Of a DNA stretch of 64,000 bases, positions 50,490 to 62,866 are shown one piece after another. Each line of letters begins with the position of its first letter. Positions within the stretch are counted from its first letter, which is position 1. The DNA comes from Glomus cerebriforme. Lineage: Eukaryota; Glomeromycota; Glomeromycetes; Glomerales; Glomeraceae. The notes beneath the pieces were generated by a model that saw only the letters and a list, made by a program, of their open reading frames with translations, did no database searches and was not told the origin of the DNA. Where the stretch lies: contig QKYT01000007.1 in NCBI GenBank assembly GCA_003550305.1, positions 275,815 through 339,814 on the forward strand, read 5' to 3'. The position numbers were made by a program, and so were the translations under genes.

Positions 50490-51150
50490 TATAAGTAGTT
50501 AATTTTTTTTTTTTTTTTTTTGATAAGAAAAGTTTTATATCCACGTGAGAGTCGATCTTTCCCACGATGTGTGACAAATATTAGGATTTCAAGAAAAAGA
50601 GATTGAAATTTTCAGTCACGTGACAATTGATTTTTTTGTACGTTGATGAGACGCGCTAACGAATTTGTACGACAGACCCAATTTATAAGAACATCATTTT
50701 TTCGATGGAGAGGAACATCGAAGTGATTTACTATGAGTTTAATTTTGCCTTCAACTTTAATACTCTTCAATTCCTCAAAACTAACACAACCAAATAAGAC
50801 TAAATAAAAAAACATAACGAGAACGTAAATTTTTAAATTTTTTTTTCTTGTATCAGTTACAACTTACCAAGTCATTTTTAATTTTCTTTTTTTTTTTTAT
50901 AAACAAAAGAAATTAGGTTAAGCCTGACAGAAACTTTTATATTCCAAACCTATTTATTGTTAAGAAGTATTCTTTACTCAACAAGAGCAATTTAAAACTT
51001 ATTAGTTTTTCTAAATCAAGTTAATTGATAGTTAAAACCCTATATTTATTACGCGTCAAATAATTTTGAGAAGCGAAATTGACTTTATCCTTTTGAGATC
51101 AATTGTTTATTAAATTCTTTATTTTTTTACTTTTTTAACAAAAGGAAATA
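50490..51150. promoter_or_regulatory. Divergent promoter region, RRS1 (-) and SLX4 (+)
   Basis: 660 bp. A minus-strand open frame at 50612-50815 (67 codons, MFFYLVLFGCVSFEELKSI...) has a hydrophobic start and could be a small secreted protein, but nothing else supports it. ACGCGT at 51051-51056 lies 95 bp upstream of the SLX4 start. An A/T tract (T16) lies next to the RRS1 start. Confidence 0.4.
51051..51056. promoter_or_regulatory. ACGCGT (MCB-like) site upstream of SLX4
   Basis: Single ACGCGT 95 bp before the start codon, in the sequence TTACGCGTCAAA. Position fits a proximal G1/S element; function inferred. Confidence 0.4.
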
Positions 51151-52059
51151 ATGAAAGAAAAAAAAGTCGCGAAAGATAACAACAACTACAACCTTAATAA
51201 TAGTACGAAACAATCTACAATGGAAAATTATAAACTAACAACTAAACATAATGTTTTTCATAACGTTGCACAAAGAAAAGAAGACTGTATGAAACAACAA
51301 GTTGTTAATTCTTCGCCTAAAAAAATTCCAGATTTTCATAAGATGTCAGTTCCCGAATTGAAGGTAAAATTCAACATTTATTCCTTTTTTTAAAAAAAAA
51401 AAAAAACGAAAAATTAAAATCTTTGATTTTTAGGTTGCAGTGGCTAAATATGGAGTTAAACCCTTAAGCAAAGCTGCTATGGTCCATCAATTAGTTATTA
51501 TTTGGAATTATTTACATCAAAATAACTATTTAGAAGATGAATCATCATTAGATGAGAATGTTGTAAGAGATACTGAAAACATTTTATCGAATAGTTTTAA
51601 GGCTTCATCAGATAATATTCACATTAAAGAGTTTCCAGAATTATCAGATAAGACAAAACAAAAAATCAAAGATTATATATTATCAAAGTATTATGAGAGA
51701 ATCATAAGATATGAAGTAAATGATTGTATATTAGTTATTTTTTATTTCGATGATGATAAATAATTTGTTAACCATTAAAATAACTTTTTTTTTTTTTTAT
51801 TAATAGCAGCTGGAGTTTGATGACATATATAAGGAAATTGTTGATCAAGGAATTCTTTGCACAGAAAGACAATTACAACATTACTTGGATATACTTGTAA
51901 ATATATACGTTTCTTTTTATAGATAGATATATATCCATTTTTACTAAATTTAAAAGAATTTAATGTGTGTTTAAATTATTTTTATAGAATATACAAAATA
52001 AGTCACTGAAAAGAACTGATGAATGGAAAAAAGATCATAAGAAATGTCGTAAAATATGA
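51151..52059 (+). CDS. SLX4: Minimal SLX4-like structure-specific endonuclease subunit
   Basis: Slx4 is the scaffold of the SLX1-SLX4 branched-DNA nuclease. Four exons, 51151-51363, 51434-51715, 51807-51896 and 51988-52059, all junctions phase 0, giving 218 residues. N-terminal half is Asn/Lys-rich and plain. The C-terminal half has KKIPDFHKMSVPELKVAVAK, YGVKPLSKAAMVHQLVIIWN, YLHQNNYLED; later ISKYYERIIRYE-type helix (ILSKYYERIIRYE) and QLEFDDIYKEIVDQG, LCTERQLQHYLDIL, KCRKI. The SVPELK...KYGVKPL.K..MV..L..IW arrangement and the second helical part are the conserved C-terminal domain (CCD) that binds SLX1. No UBZ, BTB or MUS81-binding region is visible. Known fungal Slx4 proteins are two to three times longer. 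Confidence 0.75.
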
Positions 52060-52348
52060 TTCTCCTAATGACATTATCTTTATATAAAGAAGTTCTTGGA
52101 AAAATAATTAGATAATCTTTTTTAAAAAAGCACTATTAATAAAGATATTTATTAGATACAGTATATACGCATATATTATTTCTTGTTTTAAGGGTTAAAT
52201 GTTGTGACGAGGATCCTGGGGAGAAAAAAAATACAAAGGGGTATGTATATATATGCAAAAGTGGTCATACAAGATGTAAATAAAAGATGTAAGTCATTTA
52301 TGCCATTATGCACTCCTTAAATTTATTTTCCGGCGAAAAAAATGTAAT

Positions 52349-53686
52349 TTATCGATCATCATCATCATCATAAGACTTTCCTGTCATCTTTTCTTTAGAT
52401 AATTCTATTTTATTATTAAATAATTCGATTAAGTTGAGTATTTCATCATCCTCATCAGAATATCCACGATTTTGTAATCGTTCTAAAGATTCATAATTGC
52501 TCTCTTATGTTGACAAAATTTGATAAAACCATCTGTATTAGAGTTTAAATAAATTTTAGAGTAAAAATAAATTATTATGTAACTTTACCAAATGTATCTG
52601 GTGGTATCAATCCAGTTTCAAGCAATGTATTGATCAGGTTAATTATTGCTATAAATAACTTTCTAATGATTATATAAATCAAATGATTTATAAATTATTA
52701 GAAAAAAAAGAGTTACTTCTAAAAAAAATCCTAAAAAAAATTTCTATAAATACAAACCTATCAATATCTTTAACTAAATTTATCCTTTCACAAATACTAT
52801 TAAAAGATTCAATTATGTTCAATGACATTATTTCCAGATAATTTTCGGGTATTCCAATACAAGGTATCCATTTTAATATTTCCAAACTCACAAAAAATAA
52901 TTCCTCATTTAATGTATTTTTTAAAAAATAATTAAACCTAGATACTAAATTGCTATTAAATAAAAATTTTGATAAAATTAATTCTTGTTCAGAAGTATAA
53001 TGTGGTAAATTTGCTAATATATTTCTTACAAATCTTATAAATTTCGTAGAAACAACGATGAATATTTCAATAAAATATAATAATAACGTTAGTAAGATTA
53101 GTTATAAGATTTTAGAAGGAAAGAAAAAAAAGTTACTCACTTTGAAGCTTCTAATAATACACGCACATCATCATTATTTTCATCTTTAAGGATGATTTGG
53201 ATGATATTAAGTAAATCTTGATCCCCAATTAAAATTGTTGCTCTATCAGGAAAGCAAGCTAAATTAGCTAATATTCCCAATGATAATTCTTCAGTTCTTT
53301 TACGCGATGTCAAAGTGATTATCTTTGTAAATGAGGATTTCACCCATGTTTAATTTAATATTAAAATTGAAATAGAAAAGTAACACAAAAAAGTATTTTA
53401 TCACCTTTAACATTATGCGATGAAGTTGACATTCGTTCATAAATATATTTACATATTCTTCCAAACTTGACAAATCCCATATAACACATAACGTTTGTTC
53501 GACTGGTGTATCTTCAAGATATTTATCATTATCAATATCATCATCATTCATTTTCCCTTCATTTTCGCTTATTGTATCAATTCTATTATTATTTATTGCT
53601 GTAAGAATATTTAATACTATTCCAGCTACAGAATAAACATCTGGTTTCTCATCATTATCATCAATTTGCAAATTATTATTAGACAT
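52349..53686 (-). CDS. SAAL1-like helical-repeat protein
   Basis: Serum amyloid A-like 1 family, an armadillo-type protein of unclear role. Start at ATG 53686 (MSNNNLQIDDNDEKPD), or an unseen upstream exon. Reads DVYSVAGIVLNILTAI, then VEQTLCVIWDLSSLEEYVNI, FMNECQLHRIMLKV, SSFTKIITLTSRKRTEELSL, GILANLACFPDRATIL, QDLLNIIQIILKDENNDDVR, VLLEAS, FVRNILANLPHYTSEQELIL, EILKWIPCIGIPENYLEIMS. The CVIWDLS...EEY and GILANLACFPD blocks are those of SAAL1 (animal: EVWDMSVDED, GILGNMACFQE). The protein ends in an acidic GKSYDDDDDR just before the stop. Exon ends in the 3' half are approximate. Confidence 0.75.
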
Positions 53687-54295
53687 AGGAAAAATGAAAT
53701 TACTAGTTTGTAAAAATTCGTCGGGTTTATATTTAGAGATTGCAAAGGGTTCATAGCACAAATTTCAGAATCCGGTTATTGCACCAATAAAATAAGGAAT
53801 ATACATGCAGACTTATTTCGATATGGAATATAACCCCTTAAAACACGTCACTGTCATCACGTCCAAATATACATTTTTTATTTAGAAGAATTCAATTAAT
53901 TATTTATTTATTAAGCTCCCAGTTCGAAACTGGTTGTCTAATTATTTTTTTTTCTCTTTAACGTATGACTCTTATTTTCCTTTATACCCCTTAAAAAAAT
54001 AATAATATATTGTTTTTCCGATAGAATCTTATATAATGAATATTTTTTTTTGAAAAGCGTAAAAGTAATATCTAATAGACGAAAAATTTTTTTTCGTGTC
54101 AAATAAAATAAAATTCAAAGAAAAGTATAATAAGCATAAATAATAAGCCTAAAAAGCAATATTATACATATCATATCTATTTATTTTAAAACTTATATTC
54201 TTATTTTAATTTAAATATTAGAGGGGTTGACTATTTTTGAGTATTTATTTATTCAGAACTTTTTTAAAACATTTTATACGAAAAAAAAATCAATA
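53687..54295. promoter_or_regulatory. Divergent promoter region, SAAL1-like (-) and SPG1 (+)
   Basis: 610 bp, AT-rich. The minus-strand frame stays open to 53761 but without ATG. No other feature seen. Confidence 0.4.
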
Positions 54296-55267
54296 ATGTC
54301 GAGTAGTAGTGAAAGTGGTGAAACTGTTAAAAGAAATAGGTATTTAAACATTTCCCTTTTATTTGGGTTGAATGAAAATTGCTAATTTAGCTTATTCTTT
54401 TACCTTTTAGTGTTGTCATTAAAGTTGGTATGGTAGGTGACTCGCAAATTGGTAAAACAAGCTTAATGGTTAAATATGTAGAAGGTTCATTTGATGAAGA
54501 CTACATTCAAACATTAGGTACTAATAAAATTCACAAAAGAAAAAAGTAGTTTTTATTGATATTATACGAATTATTTTATTTATTTTCGTTTATTGGTTAG
54601 GTGTTAATTTTATGGAGAAAACTATTTCTATAAGAAACACAGAAATAACATTTAGTATATGGGATCTTGGTGGTATGTCTTTCGCTCATATATCGAATAT
54701 GCCGTGAAATCAATTGTGAAATTGTTGTGATTTTTATATACGAAAAATTTATAACTTTATTTGATCTTTAGGTCAGCGAGAGTTTGTAAACATGTTGCCT
54801 TTAGTATGCAATGATGCCGTCGCTATCCTTTTTATGTTTGATTTATCGCGGAAATCTACTCTTAATAGTATTAAAGAATGGTACAGACAAGCGAGAGGTT
54901 TTAATAAAGTATGATTTTCTATCCTTTTTTTTTTTTTTAATTAAAGAACTTTTTGAAAATTTGGATTAAAAATAATTTAATTTTTTACCTATAAAAATTT
55001 ATGTAGACCGCGATTCCATTTTTAATTGGAACAAAATATGATCAATTTGCAAATTTTTCAAAAGAAGAACAAGAGGAGATTACAAAACAGGCACGTCGAT
55101 TTGCTCGTGCCATGAAAGCTCCATTAATTTTTTGTTCTACTTCACATTCAATTAATGTACAAAAAATTTTTAAGATTGTCCTTTCTAAAGCATTTGATCT
55201 TAAATGCACTATTCCGGAAATCAAGGAAGTTGGTGCGCCTATATTAGAATACAATAGTACCCCTTGA
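54296..55267 (+). CDS. SPG1: Spg1/Tem1 septation small GTPase
   Basis: Ras-like GTPase that starts the septation initiation / mitotic exit network. Five exons. Reads [34 protein letters not shown] (P-loop GDSQIGKTS), [92 protein letters not shown] (N/TKxD motif as TKYD), [20 protein letters not shown] and [14 protein letters not shown] (G5 region CSTSHS). [20 protein letters not shown] and IWDLGGQREF are diagnostic of Spg1/Tem1. About 200 residues. Lacks a C-terminal CAAX, as in the family. Confidence 0.95.
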
Positions 55268-55893
55268 AATGAAATCAAAGATTGGCAAAGTGAGCACGTT
55301 AACATTATATATTTTTAATATTATATAGCCCCTATTATTATTATAATCTGACTTAATCATGTTGAATAGTATAATTTTAATTTTATAATAGTTATATATT
55401 AGCTTTTTTCAATGGGACTTTTTTTTGGACATTTTGATAGTTAATTTATGTTAGGTTATTGTATTTATTCTTTGTATAATGAAGTGTATTTATATATATA
55501 TATATATTGTGTATCATTTTATTATTTTGTAGAAGAAATTTTTCCTGAAAAAAATTTTCTTTGTAATTAAAATTATTTTTTTTTTTCATTGGAATTAATA
55601 AAACATTTATGTCAAATTTATTGTGTTTAAGGGAATAAATAACTAAGAGGGAAATTGAAAAATGTTGCGCAATACTTTGTTCGATAACCCTCTGATATTT
55701 CGCGTAGCATCTAACACAAATCTTAAAAATTTATTAATTATATCGATTTACTACGTTTCATGTTAAAACTTATTTTTTTAAGATATGATGTTGAAATCAC
55801 ACGATGGAATGCCGAATATTAAGAAAATTCAGACAAATACCAAATAATAATTTTAATATTAACCTATTATATAAGCATAACAATGTAACTTCG
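55268..55893. other. Convergent 3' spacer
   Basis: 3' flank of SPG1 (with a TA microsatellite near 55490-55507) and of bL28m. The short + frame at 55804-55998 overlaps bL28m antisense and looks accidental. Confidence 0.5.
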
Positions 55894-56442
55894 TCATTTT
55901 ACCAATTTTTTTTCATTTTCATTCCCATTCACAGTAGTAACACCAAGTTTAGCTTCTCTATCGGCTTTAATTATTTTATTTTTAATTTTATATTTTAAAT
56001 CATACATTTTTTTGCCTAGTTCATGATCTTTCATAGACATCATATATCTGTCCAAACCACCTTTCCGATCAATATATTTAAGAGCGGCAGGAGTACTTTT
56101 AATCGTTAATCGTTCATTTAATGCTTCAGAATATAATTTAACTTTTTGTACATTTGGTTTCCACGTTCTTCTTGATTTATTACCAAATTCACTTATTTTA
56201 TTACCAAATTGTATATGTTTACCTCCATATAAACCTTTTAATGATTGTTTATATGTCGCCTGTGATTTCCAAGGTACAGTTTTATTCTCTTTTTTAAGTT
56301 TTGGTTGTTTCGGCGGTGGAGGGAGAGTTGGTTTGGGCTCTTTGATGGGGTATACGTATTTTGCTCGAATACCACCCAATAAACCTCTTCTTACATGTTG
56401 TGTTATGTGTTTTTTTGCAAAAAGACAAAGTGTTGAATGCAT
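55894..56442 (-). CDS. MRPL24: Mitochondrial large-subunit ribosomal protein bL28m
   Basis: Single exon, 182 residues. The N-terminus MHSTLCLFAKKHITQHVRRG is basic, a probable targeting sequence. Then SLKGLYGGKHIQFGNKISEF, NKSRRTWKPNVQKVKLYSEA, LNERLTIKSTPAALKYIDRK and GGLDRYMMSMKDHELGKKMY. GGKxxxxGNxxS...RxWxPNxxxxxL with RLTIKSTPAALKYIDRKGGLD is the L28 family pattern plus the fungal mitochondrial extension. The symbol is the yeast name for mitochondrial bL28. Confidence 0.88.
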   Translation of the reverse strand: MHSTLCLFAKKHITQHVRRGLLGGIRAKYVYPIKEPKPTLPPPPKQPKLKKENKTVPWKSQATYKQSLKGLYGGKHIQFGNKISEFGNKSRRTWKPNVQKVKLYSEALNERLTIKSTPAALKYIDRKGGLDRYMMSMKDHELGKKMYDLKYKIKNKIIKADREAKLGVTTVNGNENEKKLVK

Positions 56443-57097
56443 ATTAGGAAAAAATTTTTTTTTTTTTTTTACAAGAAAAAAATGGATGTGACGTTCTATA
56501 ATAAGATTATCTCCGACTAATCACATGATTTCATGTGAATTTTATATCAGATATTGAAAACAAAAGCAGGGGTAATATCAATAGATTTTTTGAATTTATG
56601 ATTAAAACCTACATTAATAAATAAATATTGAAATATGCAAGATGCTTTTACAATAATGAGAGCAATTTTTTTTTATGAATATAAAAAGAAAGAATAATTA
56701 CTTATATATTAGACAAAAGACAATTGTGTTTCGGAAAAACCCTTTAGTAGCACGGTACTCCCATGGAAAAATATGTACATCATCGAATCAACATTCTTAA
56801 TTCTTATCATTCTTATCAAAAAAAAATTCATAACGCAATGTAAACTAGTTAAACTAGTTTTAACAGTTTTTTGTTTAAAATCAACGAACGTACTGTAACA
56901 ATTTTCTCGTTTCTTGAATTTCAAACTCAGCTCGTTTGCAACTGATTAATGACTTTTTTCATTTCCATTTCTTTTGCTATTATGTAGTCGTTGTACTGAA
57001 ATTTCCGATCCTATAGGTTCAAAAGCTCCTTAAACACATAAACTGTAAAATAGGTTTTGATTAGGTCTTATAACAACAATTATCAAAATTTTTTTTT
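56443..57097. other. Intergenic
   Basis: AT-rich region upstream of both bL28m (-) and the next gene (+). The minus frame at 56709-56924 lacks any support. No gene seen. Confidence 0.45.
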
Positions 57098-58361
57098 ATG
57101 AAAATTAGTAGCTTTCGATATCAATTCTTGATTAAAAGCTTTATAACTTCAACCATTATGAATCACTTTTCCTTAGCTTATGATGCACATTCAAAATATT
57201 TGCACAGTTTTTTGGAAGATTTTTCTGAAGATTTTTTTGAAGAGTTTTTAGAAGATTCAAAGCATATACTTCAAATAACCATGGAAGACAGGTTAGAACT
57301 ATTAATTGCAATATTTTTTTTAACTCACTACTAAATGATTTAAATCTAAAAAATAAATAATAAAAAAATGTATCGAATTAATTAATATAAATATTGTAAC
57401 AATTAGCAATTTAATCAAAGTAACCGCTGCTCTCATCGCAGTTTGTCTTCTCATGGCTTGTTCATTCTTGTATTACGTCAAGAATAAAAGTGACATAAAA
57501 ACATCAAAGATAGATAACAAAAATAAAATTTTCTCCATACCTGAAGAATTCAATAAATCGGCAGATGACATTTTAACTGAATCTTCACAAGCAACTTCTC
57601 AAGAAAAAAGTGAAAAAGATGGATCTATAACCAAAACTTTAGAAACTCCATTCACCCCATTACAAGAAGAGAATGATGCCATGATTAAATCTTCACAAAC
57701 ATCACATCAAGAACAAGATGGCGCTAAAATCCAAGAATCGGAAGATAATCCTCTTGCAAGTGATTCTATTGAATTGACACCTGAAACTACAAGTCAAGCA
57801 ACATGTCATAAAGTAGTAATTCTATCAGATTCTGTTCATGAACCCGAAGCAAATATGCAACCTAAAAATCATGAAGAGATTTCGGAAAAACTGTCACAAA
57901 TCCAAAAAACTGGTTCTCCAATAATGGAGAAGGGATCCAATTATATGCCTATGTCTAAAGTAGAATCTGAATCTGAAGTTTCTTCTCATTCAGATTTATC
58001 GGATATTGATGATGAAAATGTTGATTCTACAACAGTAGAAACCAAATCACATCCTTCACCTAGTAAAGATGCTTGTATTCAAACGGAACCACCAGTTTCT
58101 CGTTCTATAATTTTAAATGATCAAATACCTGTGATCTTGCCATTACCAAATGAAACAGCGTTGGACATGCTCAATGAATTCCGTTTATCTAATGTTGTAC
58201 ATGCATTTACTGGACAAGATTTGATAGATCTTGAAGAATACGATGAAGAAGAAGAAATTCGTCGGTTCCTATTTAGAAAAGTAAGTGTTTAAAGTCATAT
58301 CATTTATTTATTCACACATTAATAAATTAATTTTTTATATCCTTTTATTTAGAATATTTAA
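57098..58361 (+). CDS. Hypothetical single-pass membrane protein
   Basis: Three exons, 57098-57291, 57407-58280 and 58353-58361, in frame, 358 codons. The N-terminus (MKISSFRYQFLIKSFITSTI) may be a signal or presequence; then an acidic stretch (HSFLEDFSEDFFEEFLEDSK). The hydrophobic segment VTAALIAVCLLMACSFLYYV is made only by joining exons 1 and 2 and is followed by KNKSD, a stop-transfer. The rest is a Ser/Thr/Glu/Gln-rich disordered domain with many SQ/TQ-like sites, ending in a conserved-looking patch (LPNETALDMLNEFRLSNVVH, then LIDLEEYDEEEEIRRFLFRK). I do not recognise a family. Possibly a plasma-membrane or organelle adaptor. Confidence 0.65.
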
Positions 58362-58802
58362 TGGTATTATTTAATCTTTGTTTATTTTTGTTTATTTAGT
58401 TATTTAAAGTTTTTTTTTTAAAAAAAAGGTGACAAAAATGATTATTTTTTTTCTTTGTAAATATTTATTATTTGCGCAGTAATGTTTCCGCAGTGTAGTT
58501 GTAAATTAGACGCAGTTTTTTAAGGGTTGTTTCTCAATTTAGGGAATAAATTATTTACAATGAAAATCCAATCATTGTATTTTAAACGGACATTATTTAT
58601 TTTTAGCCACAAATTTGTAATCAATGGAATAAACCGCAGCATTAATAATAGAACGTGTATAAATAACTCGGAAAAAAAAAAATGGGATCACTGAAAAAAT
58701 TTTCCGCTCACTTAAAAACTCGAAAAAACCTTTTACTTTTTTATTTTTATTCCAAAAAAAATCATTCCTTTAGTACAATTATTCAATAATAATTTTGTAA
58801 AT
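58362..58802. other. Intergenic
   Basis: 3' flank and the upstream region of the FAP1-like gene, both on +. AT-rich, no other feature seen. Confidence 0.45.
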
Positions 58803-59285
58803 ATGTCTTCAATTGAACCAACTACACCTTCTCAAAGTTCTTCTACTACTGAGAATAATATTTCAACTACCACATCTGAGAATTATAATAGTTCAAGAGA
58901 AAGTCATAGTGGAAATCGTGGTCGCGGACGCGGTCGTAGTAGCGGTCGTGGTAGAAGACGTGGTGGTAGTAGAGGTGGTTCTTTTCATGATTCCAGAACA
59001 TATAATTCTCCTAATCAAGGAACTACACCTACAAATTCTTTACCACAAACACATAATACATCAAGTAGTGATACGCATTCGAAATCTAATCAAAATAATT
59101 CAACACCGAGACGTAATAGAGGGAGAGGAGTACCTCCGAGAATTTCACGAGAACAACCTATGAATGATAATAATATTAATAACCATACCTCGGAAAATGG
59201 TAATCGAGGTTTTGAAAATGTTGGTGATGGTAGAGGGTCGAATAAAAATCGGTTTCATCATAGACATCAATATCGAAATAATAAC

Positions 59286-59317
<32 letters not shown>

Positions 59318-62300
59318 CACACAAAATAATAATAATCAAAATACTTCAATGGTAGAATCATCAACTTCTAGAAATGAAAATCGAGGTCAAGAAAATGAAT
59401 ATCATAATGGTTATGGTTCATCATCACGTCGTCGTAATAAATCTGATCGTTCAGAAGGAGTATACTCAAATCCTTATGAAAATCAAACTGAGAGACAAAG
59501 CCAACATAATAATAGTTTAATAAGTCAAAATAATGCTGCGGGATCTCGTTCAAGAAATTCTCAATCAGTTGACAGAAATGATGAATCTAAAATTGACGGA
59601 TCTGACCTGAAAGGGAAAAAGCCTATCGTTTCTATAACGGAAGCATCATCGTCATCATCATTATCTTCAAATCAGAGAAATTCTCGTTCAAATATGCGTC
59701 CAATGAAATCATCGATGTCTAAACTTTCACCTGAAGAAATCAAGGATGTACTTACATCAATCACGCATGGTTTATCAACATCATCGTACGAGTGTATGAT
59801 TTGTTGTGAGAATATACGTCCTAGCAACAAAACTTGGTTTTGTGGAGTTTGTTGGGCTGTTTTTCATCTTAATTGTACTCAAAAATGGGCAAATAAGTCA
59901 TCTAAAGATTCTAGGAGTTCTGAAAGGTGGCGGTGTCCAGGTTGTCAGAATAATTCTGACACTATTCCGGAAATATACAAATGCTTTTGTGGTAAGTATT
60001 ATCTATAATTTGATTGATAAATTATAATATATATATATATATTATTTTTTGATTTAATCAAAATAATATTTTTTTTATAGGCAAAGTAGAAAATCCACCT
60101 AATAATCGGTATTTCACTCCTCATAGTTGTGGAAATGTTTGTGGCAAAAAACGTGACTGTCCTCATGATTGTACATTGTATGTTTATTTCTTTTCATCGT
60201 TCACAATGATTTTCAATTATTCAATACTAATTTATATAAAATAGATTGTGTCATCCTGGGCCTTGTCCTCCATGTTCTGCTATGGCACCTATTCAGTATT
60301 GTTATTGTGGTCGCGAAGCTTTTCAACTTAGATGTATTGATACTGGTTATGGTAGCGGCAAATCTTGCGGAAAAACCTGTGGCAAATTACTAGGCTGTGG
60401 TAAACATTACTGTGAGAAGGAATGTCATGATGGAGTATGTCCTAAGTGTAATATACTTGAAATGCAAAAATGTTATTGTGGAAAATCAGAACAAAAGGCA
60501 AAATGTGGCGACGGAATAGCTATTCGCTGTTATGAAGAGTTTAATGATGAATCTAATGTTTGGACTGGCTTTTTCTCATGTAAAAATTCTTGCAACAGAT
60601 TGTTGGAATGTGGGCATCATACTTGCTTAAAAGAATGTCATCCAGTTACTGGTGAAGCAGAACCTTGCCCATTAGATCCTTCGAAAGTGAAAACATGTCC
60701 TTGTGGTACAAAAAGCATAGTTTCTTTACTTGGTCATGAAAGGATAACTTGTACTGAGGAAATTCCACTTTGCGGTAACATATGCAAGAAATTACTTCCT
60801 TGCGGTCACGAGTGCCAAGAATCATGTCATCGTGGTGATTGTAAACCTTGCACTACACGCATACGCGTCAAATGTCGTTGTGGAAGCACAGAATATGAAC
60901 GTATTTGTTCTGAAGTGGTTGGCGAGACTGGTGAACCACCTACTTGTGATAAAATTTGTACGGGAACTAGGAATTGTGGAAAACATCAATGTATTACTCG
61001 ATGTTGTCCATCTGCAAATAAATTTAAACCATCTAAAAAACGGGTTACTCCACAAGACGACGATGATGAAAATCATCGTTGTACTTTGATTTGCGGAAAA
61101 AAATTACAATGTGGTCGTCATTATTGTCAATTATTATGCCATAGAGGATGGTGTATGCGCTGCTTGGAGGCATCATTCGAAGAATTAACTTGTCATTGTG
61201 GACGTACAAAAATTTTTCCACCAATTCCATGTGGAGAGAAAGTTCCTCCATGTACTTTTGACTGTATTAGGGAACGAACATGTGATCATCCGGGTATAAA
61301 ACATCCCTGTCATAATGATGAGGAACCTTGTCCACCTTGCCCTTTCTTGGTTAACAAAAAATGTATGTGTGGTAAATCCATCGTTAAAAATATACCTTGT
61401 CACAAAACAAATGTAAGTTGTGGACAAGTATGTGATCTACCAGTTAGTTGCGGAGGTCATCGTTGTAAACGAACTTGTCATTTAGGGGATTGTTTAGCAA
61501 ATACTTCGGGTCAATGTACTCAAATTTGTGGAAAACCACGTAATGCTTGTGGACATCCTTGTACTTCCCAATGTCATGCCCCAACAAGATGTCCTGAAGA
61601 TACATCATGTCAAACTAAAATTATTATTAATTGCAAATGTGGCCATCTTTCACAAGAAGTAACTTGTAGAGCTACAATGGAAAATGCTTTAGAAATGAAA
61701 AATCGACAATTAAAATGTAACGATTTTTGTGCTTTGGCTGAAAGAAATCGGCGATTAGCAAATGCGTTAGAAATTACTGATCGTGTTGGTGATGGGTATG
61801 TAATAGTTTACTGTTTATATTTTCATTCTTCCACGTTAAACTAATACGTATATGTATATATATATATTTATTTATTAGACCTTTTGCTAAGGCTATTCCG
61901 GAATATGAAGAGGATCTATTTAAGCATTTTGCTGCTAACAAAGAATGGGCTAAAAATATTGAAACAACTTTGGGTGACTTTATTATGAAATCAGAAAAAC
62001 TTACTTTAAACTTGCCACCAATGAAGTCACCTCACCGCAAGTTTATTCATATGTTATGTGTTCATTATCGATTATCATCAGAGAGTATTGACGTTGAACC
62101 TAAGAGAAGCGTCGTTGTGAAAAAGAAGGCTGATACTATAATTCCACCTATCCTTCTTTCACAAGCATATATAAATTATAATAATAAACCAAACAGTAGT
62201 AGTAATTCAACTTCTTCCGCATCATCATCTACGGCACTTGAACAATTAGTGCGTAAACAGAAACAACCAATAAATGCAATTTATTTATCAGAATTACAAT

Positions 62301-62866
62301 TTGGAATGACAACGGAAGAATTACATAAAGCTATAGAACCATTAATGGGAAAAAACAAATTTCAAATTAATTGGGAATTGGAAAATGATGCGATTGTCAT
62401 ACCTTTAGTTAGTTCTACTCATATGGATGAATTGGAAAATTTATTATTAAAGTTAAAACTTTTATTTAAAGATCTTATAGTTGCGAAAGGAGTAGCAGCA
62501 TGGGTAGAATTTTGTTGGATAAACCCTAAACATGAAGTTGTTTGGCGGGAAAGGGGAAAATTTTTAAATAATCTCGATAGATCTTTTACTAATAGAATGG
62601 GTGAAAAAATTTCTTTAATCGAAAATAATAATTCTTTTGAAATATTGGCAAATGTATCCAATAATACCTCTAGTGATAATACGAAACATGGTTCACTCAC
62701 TCGGAATGCTATTGTTGGAGGTAGTGGTAGTAATAATAAGAATCAATTATCAACATCTCTTTCTTCTAAAAAGCAAGTGGTTCAACAAAAAGTGGAAGTA
62801 TCTGTAGCTAACTCAATTAATAATTATGATATTGCTGATAATTGGGAATTAATTTGTGATGAGTAA
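58803..62866 (+). CDS. FAP1: NFX1/FAP1-type zinc-finger protein with R3H domain
   Basis: Exons: 58803-59991, 60081-60177, 60245-61795 and 61879-62866. The N-terminus is Ser/Asn-rich with an Arg-Gly block ([20 protein letters not shown]) and a run of Asn at about 59280-59325. A RING-like finger follows: [41 protein letters not shown]. Then a chain of NFX1-type zinc fingers of the form CGKH.C...CH.G.C..C (for example [93 protein letters not shown]). Near the end is an R3H domain ([20 protein letters not shown]) and an RRM-like tail ([20 protein letters not shown]). This order is that of yeast FAP1 and animal NFX1. About 1275 residues. Confidence 0.93.
59280..59325 (+). repeat. AAT/AAC microsatellite coding for poly-Asn
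   Basis: Mostly AAT with a few AAC codons, coding for about thirteen consecutive Asn in the FAP1-like protein. A slippage-prone site within an exon. Confidence 0.9.

Noticed and set aside
50612..50815. 67-codon minus-strand frame with hydrophobic start
   Set aside because: Kept only as a remark in the promoter entry: no splice partner, no homology I know, and it sits in a divergent promoter.
58813..59364. Several Ile/Val- or Tyr-rich frames on both strands
   Set aside because: Shadows of the Asn-rich FAP1-like exon; poly-AAT reads as Ile or Tyr/Leu in other frames.
60822..61427. Antisense and offset frames across the zinc fingers
   Set aside because: Shadows of the Cys-rich FAP1-like exon.
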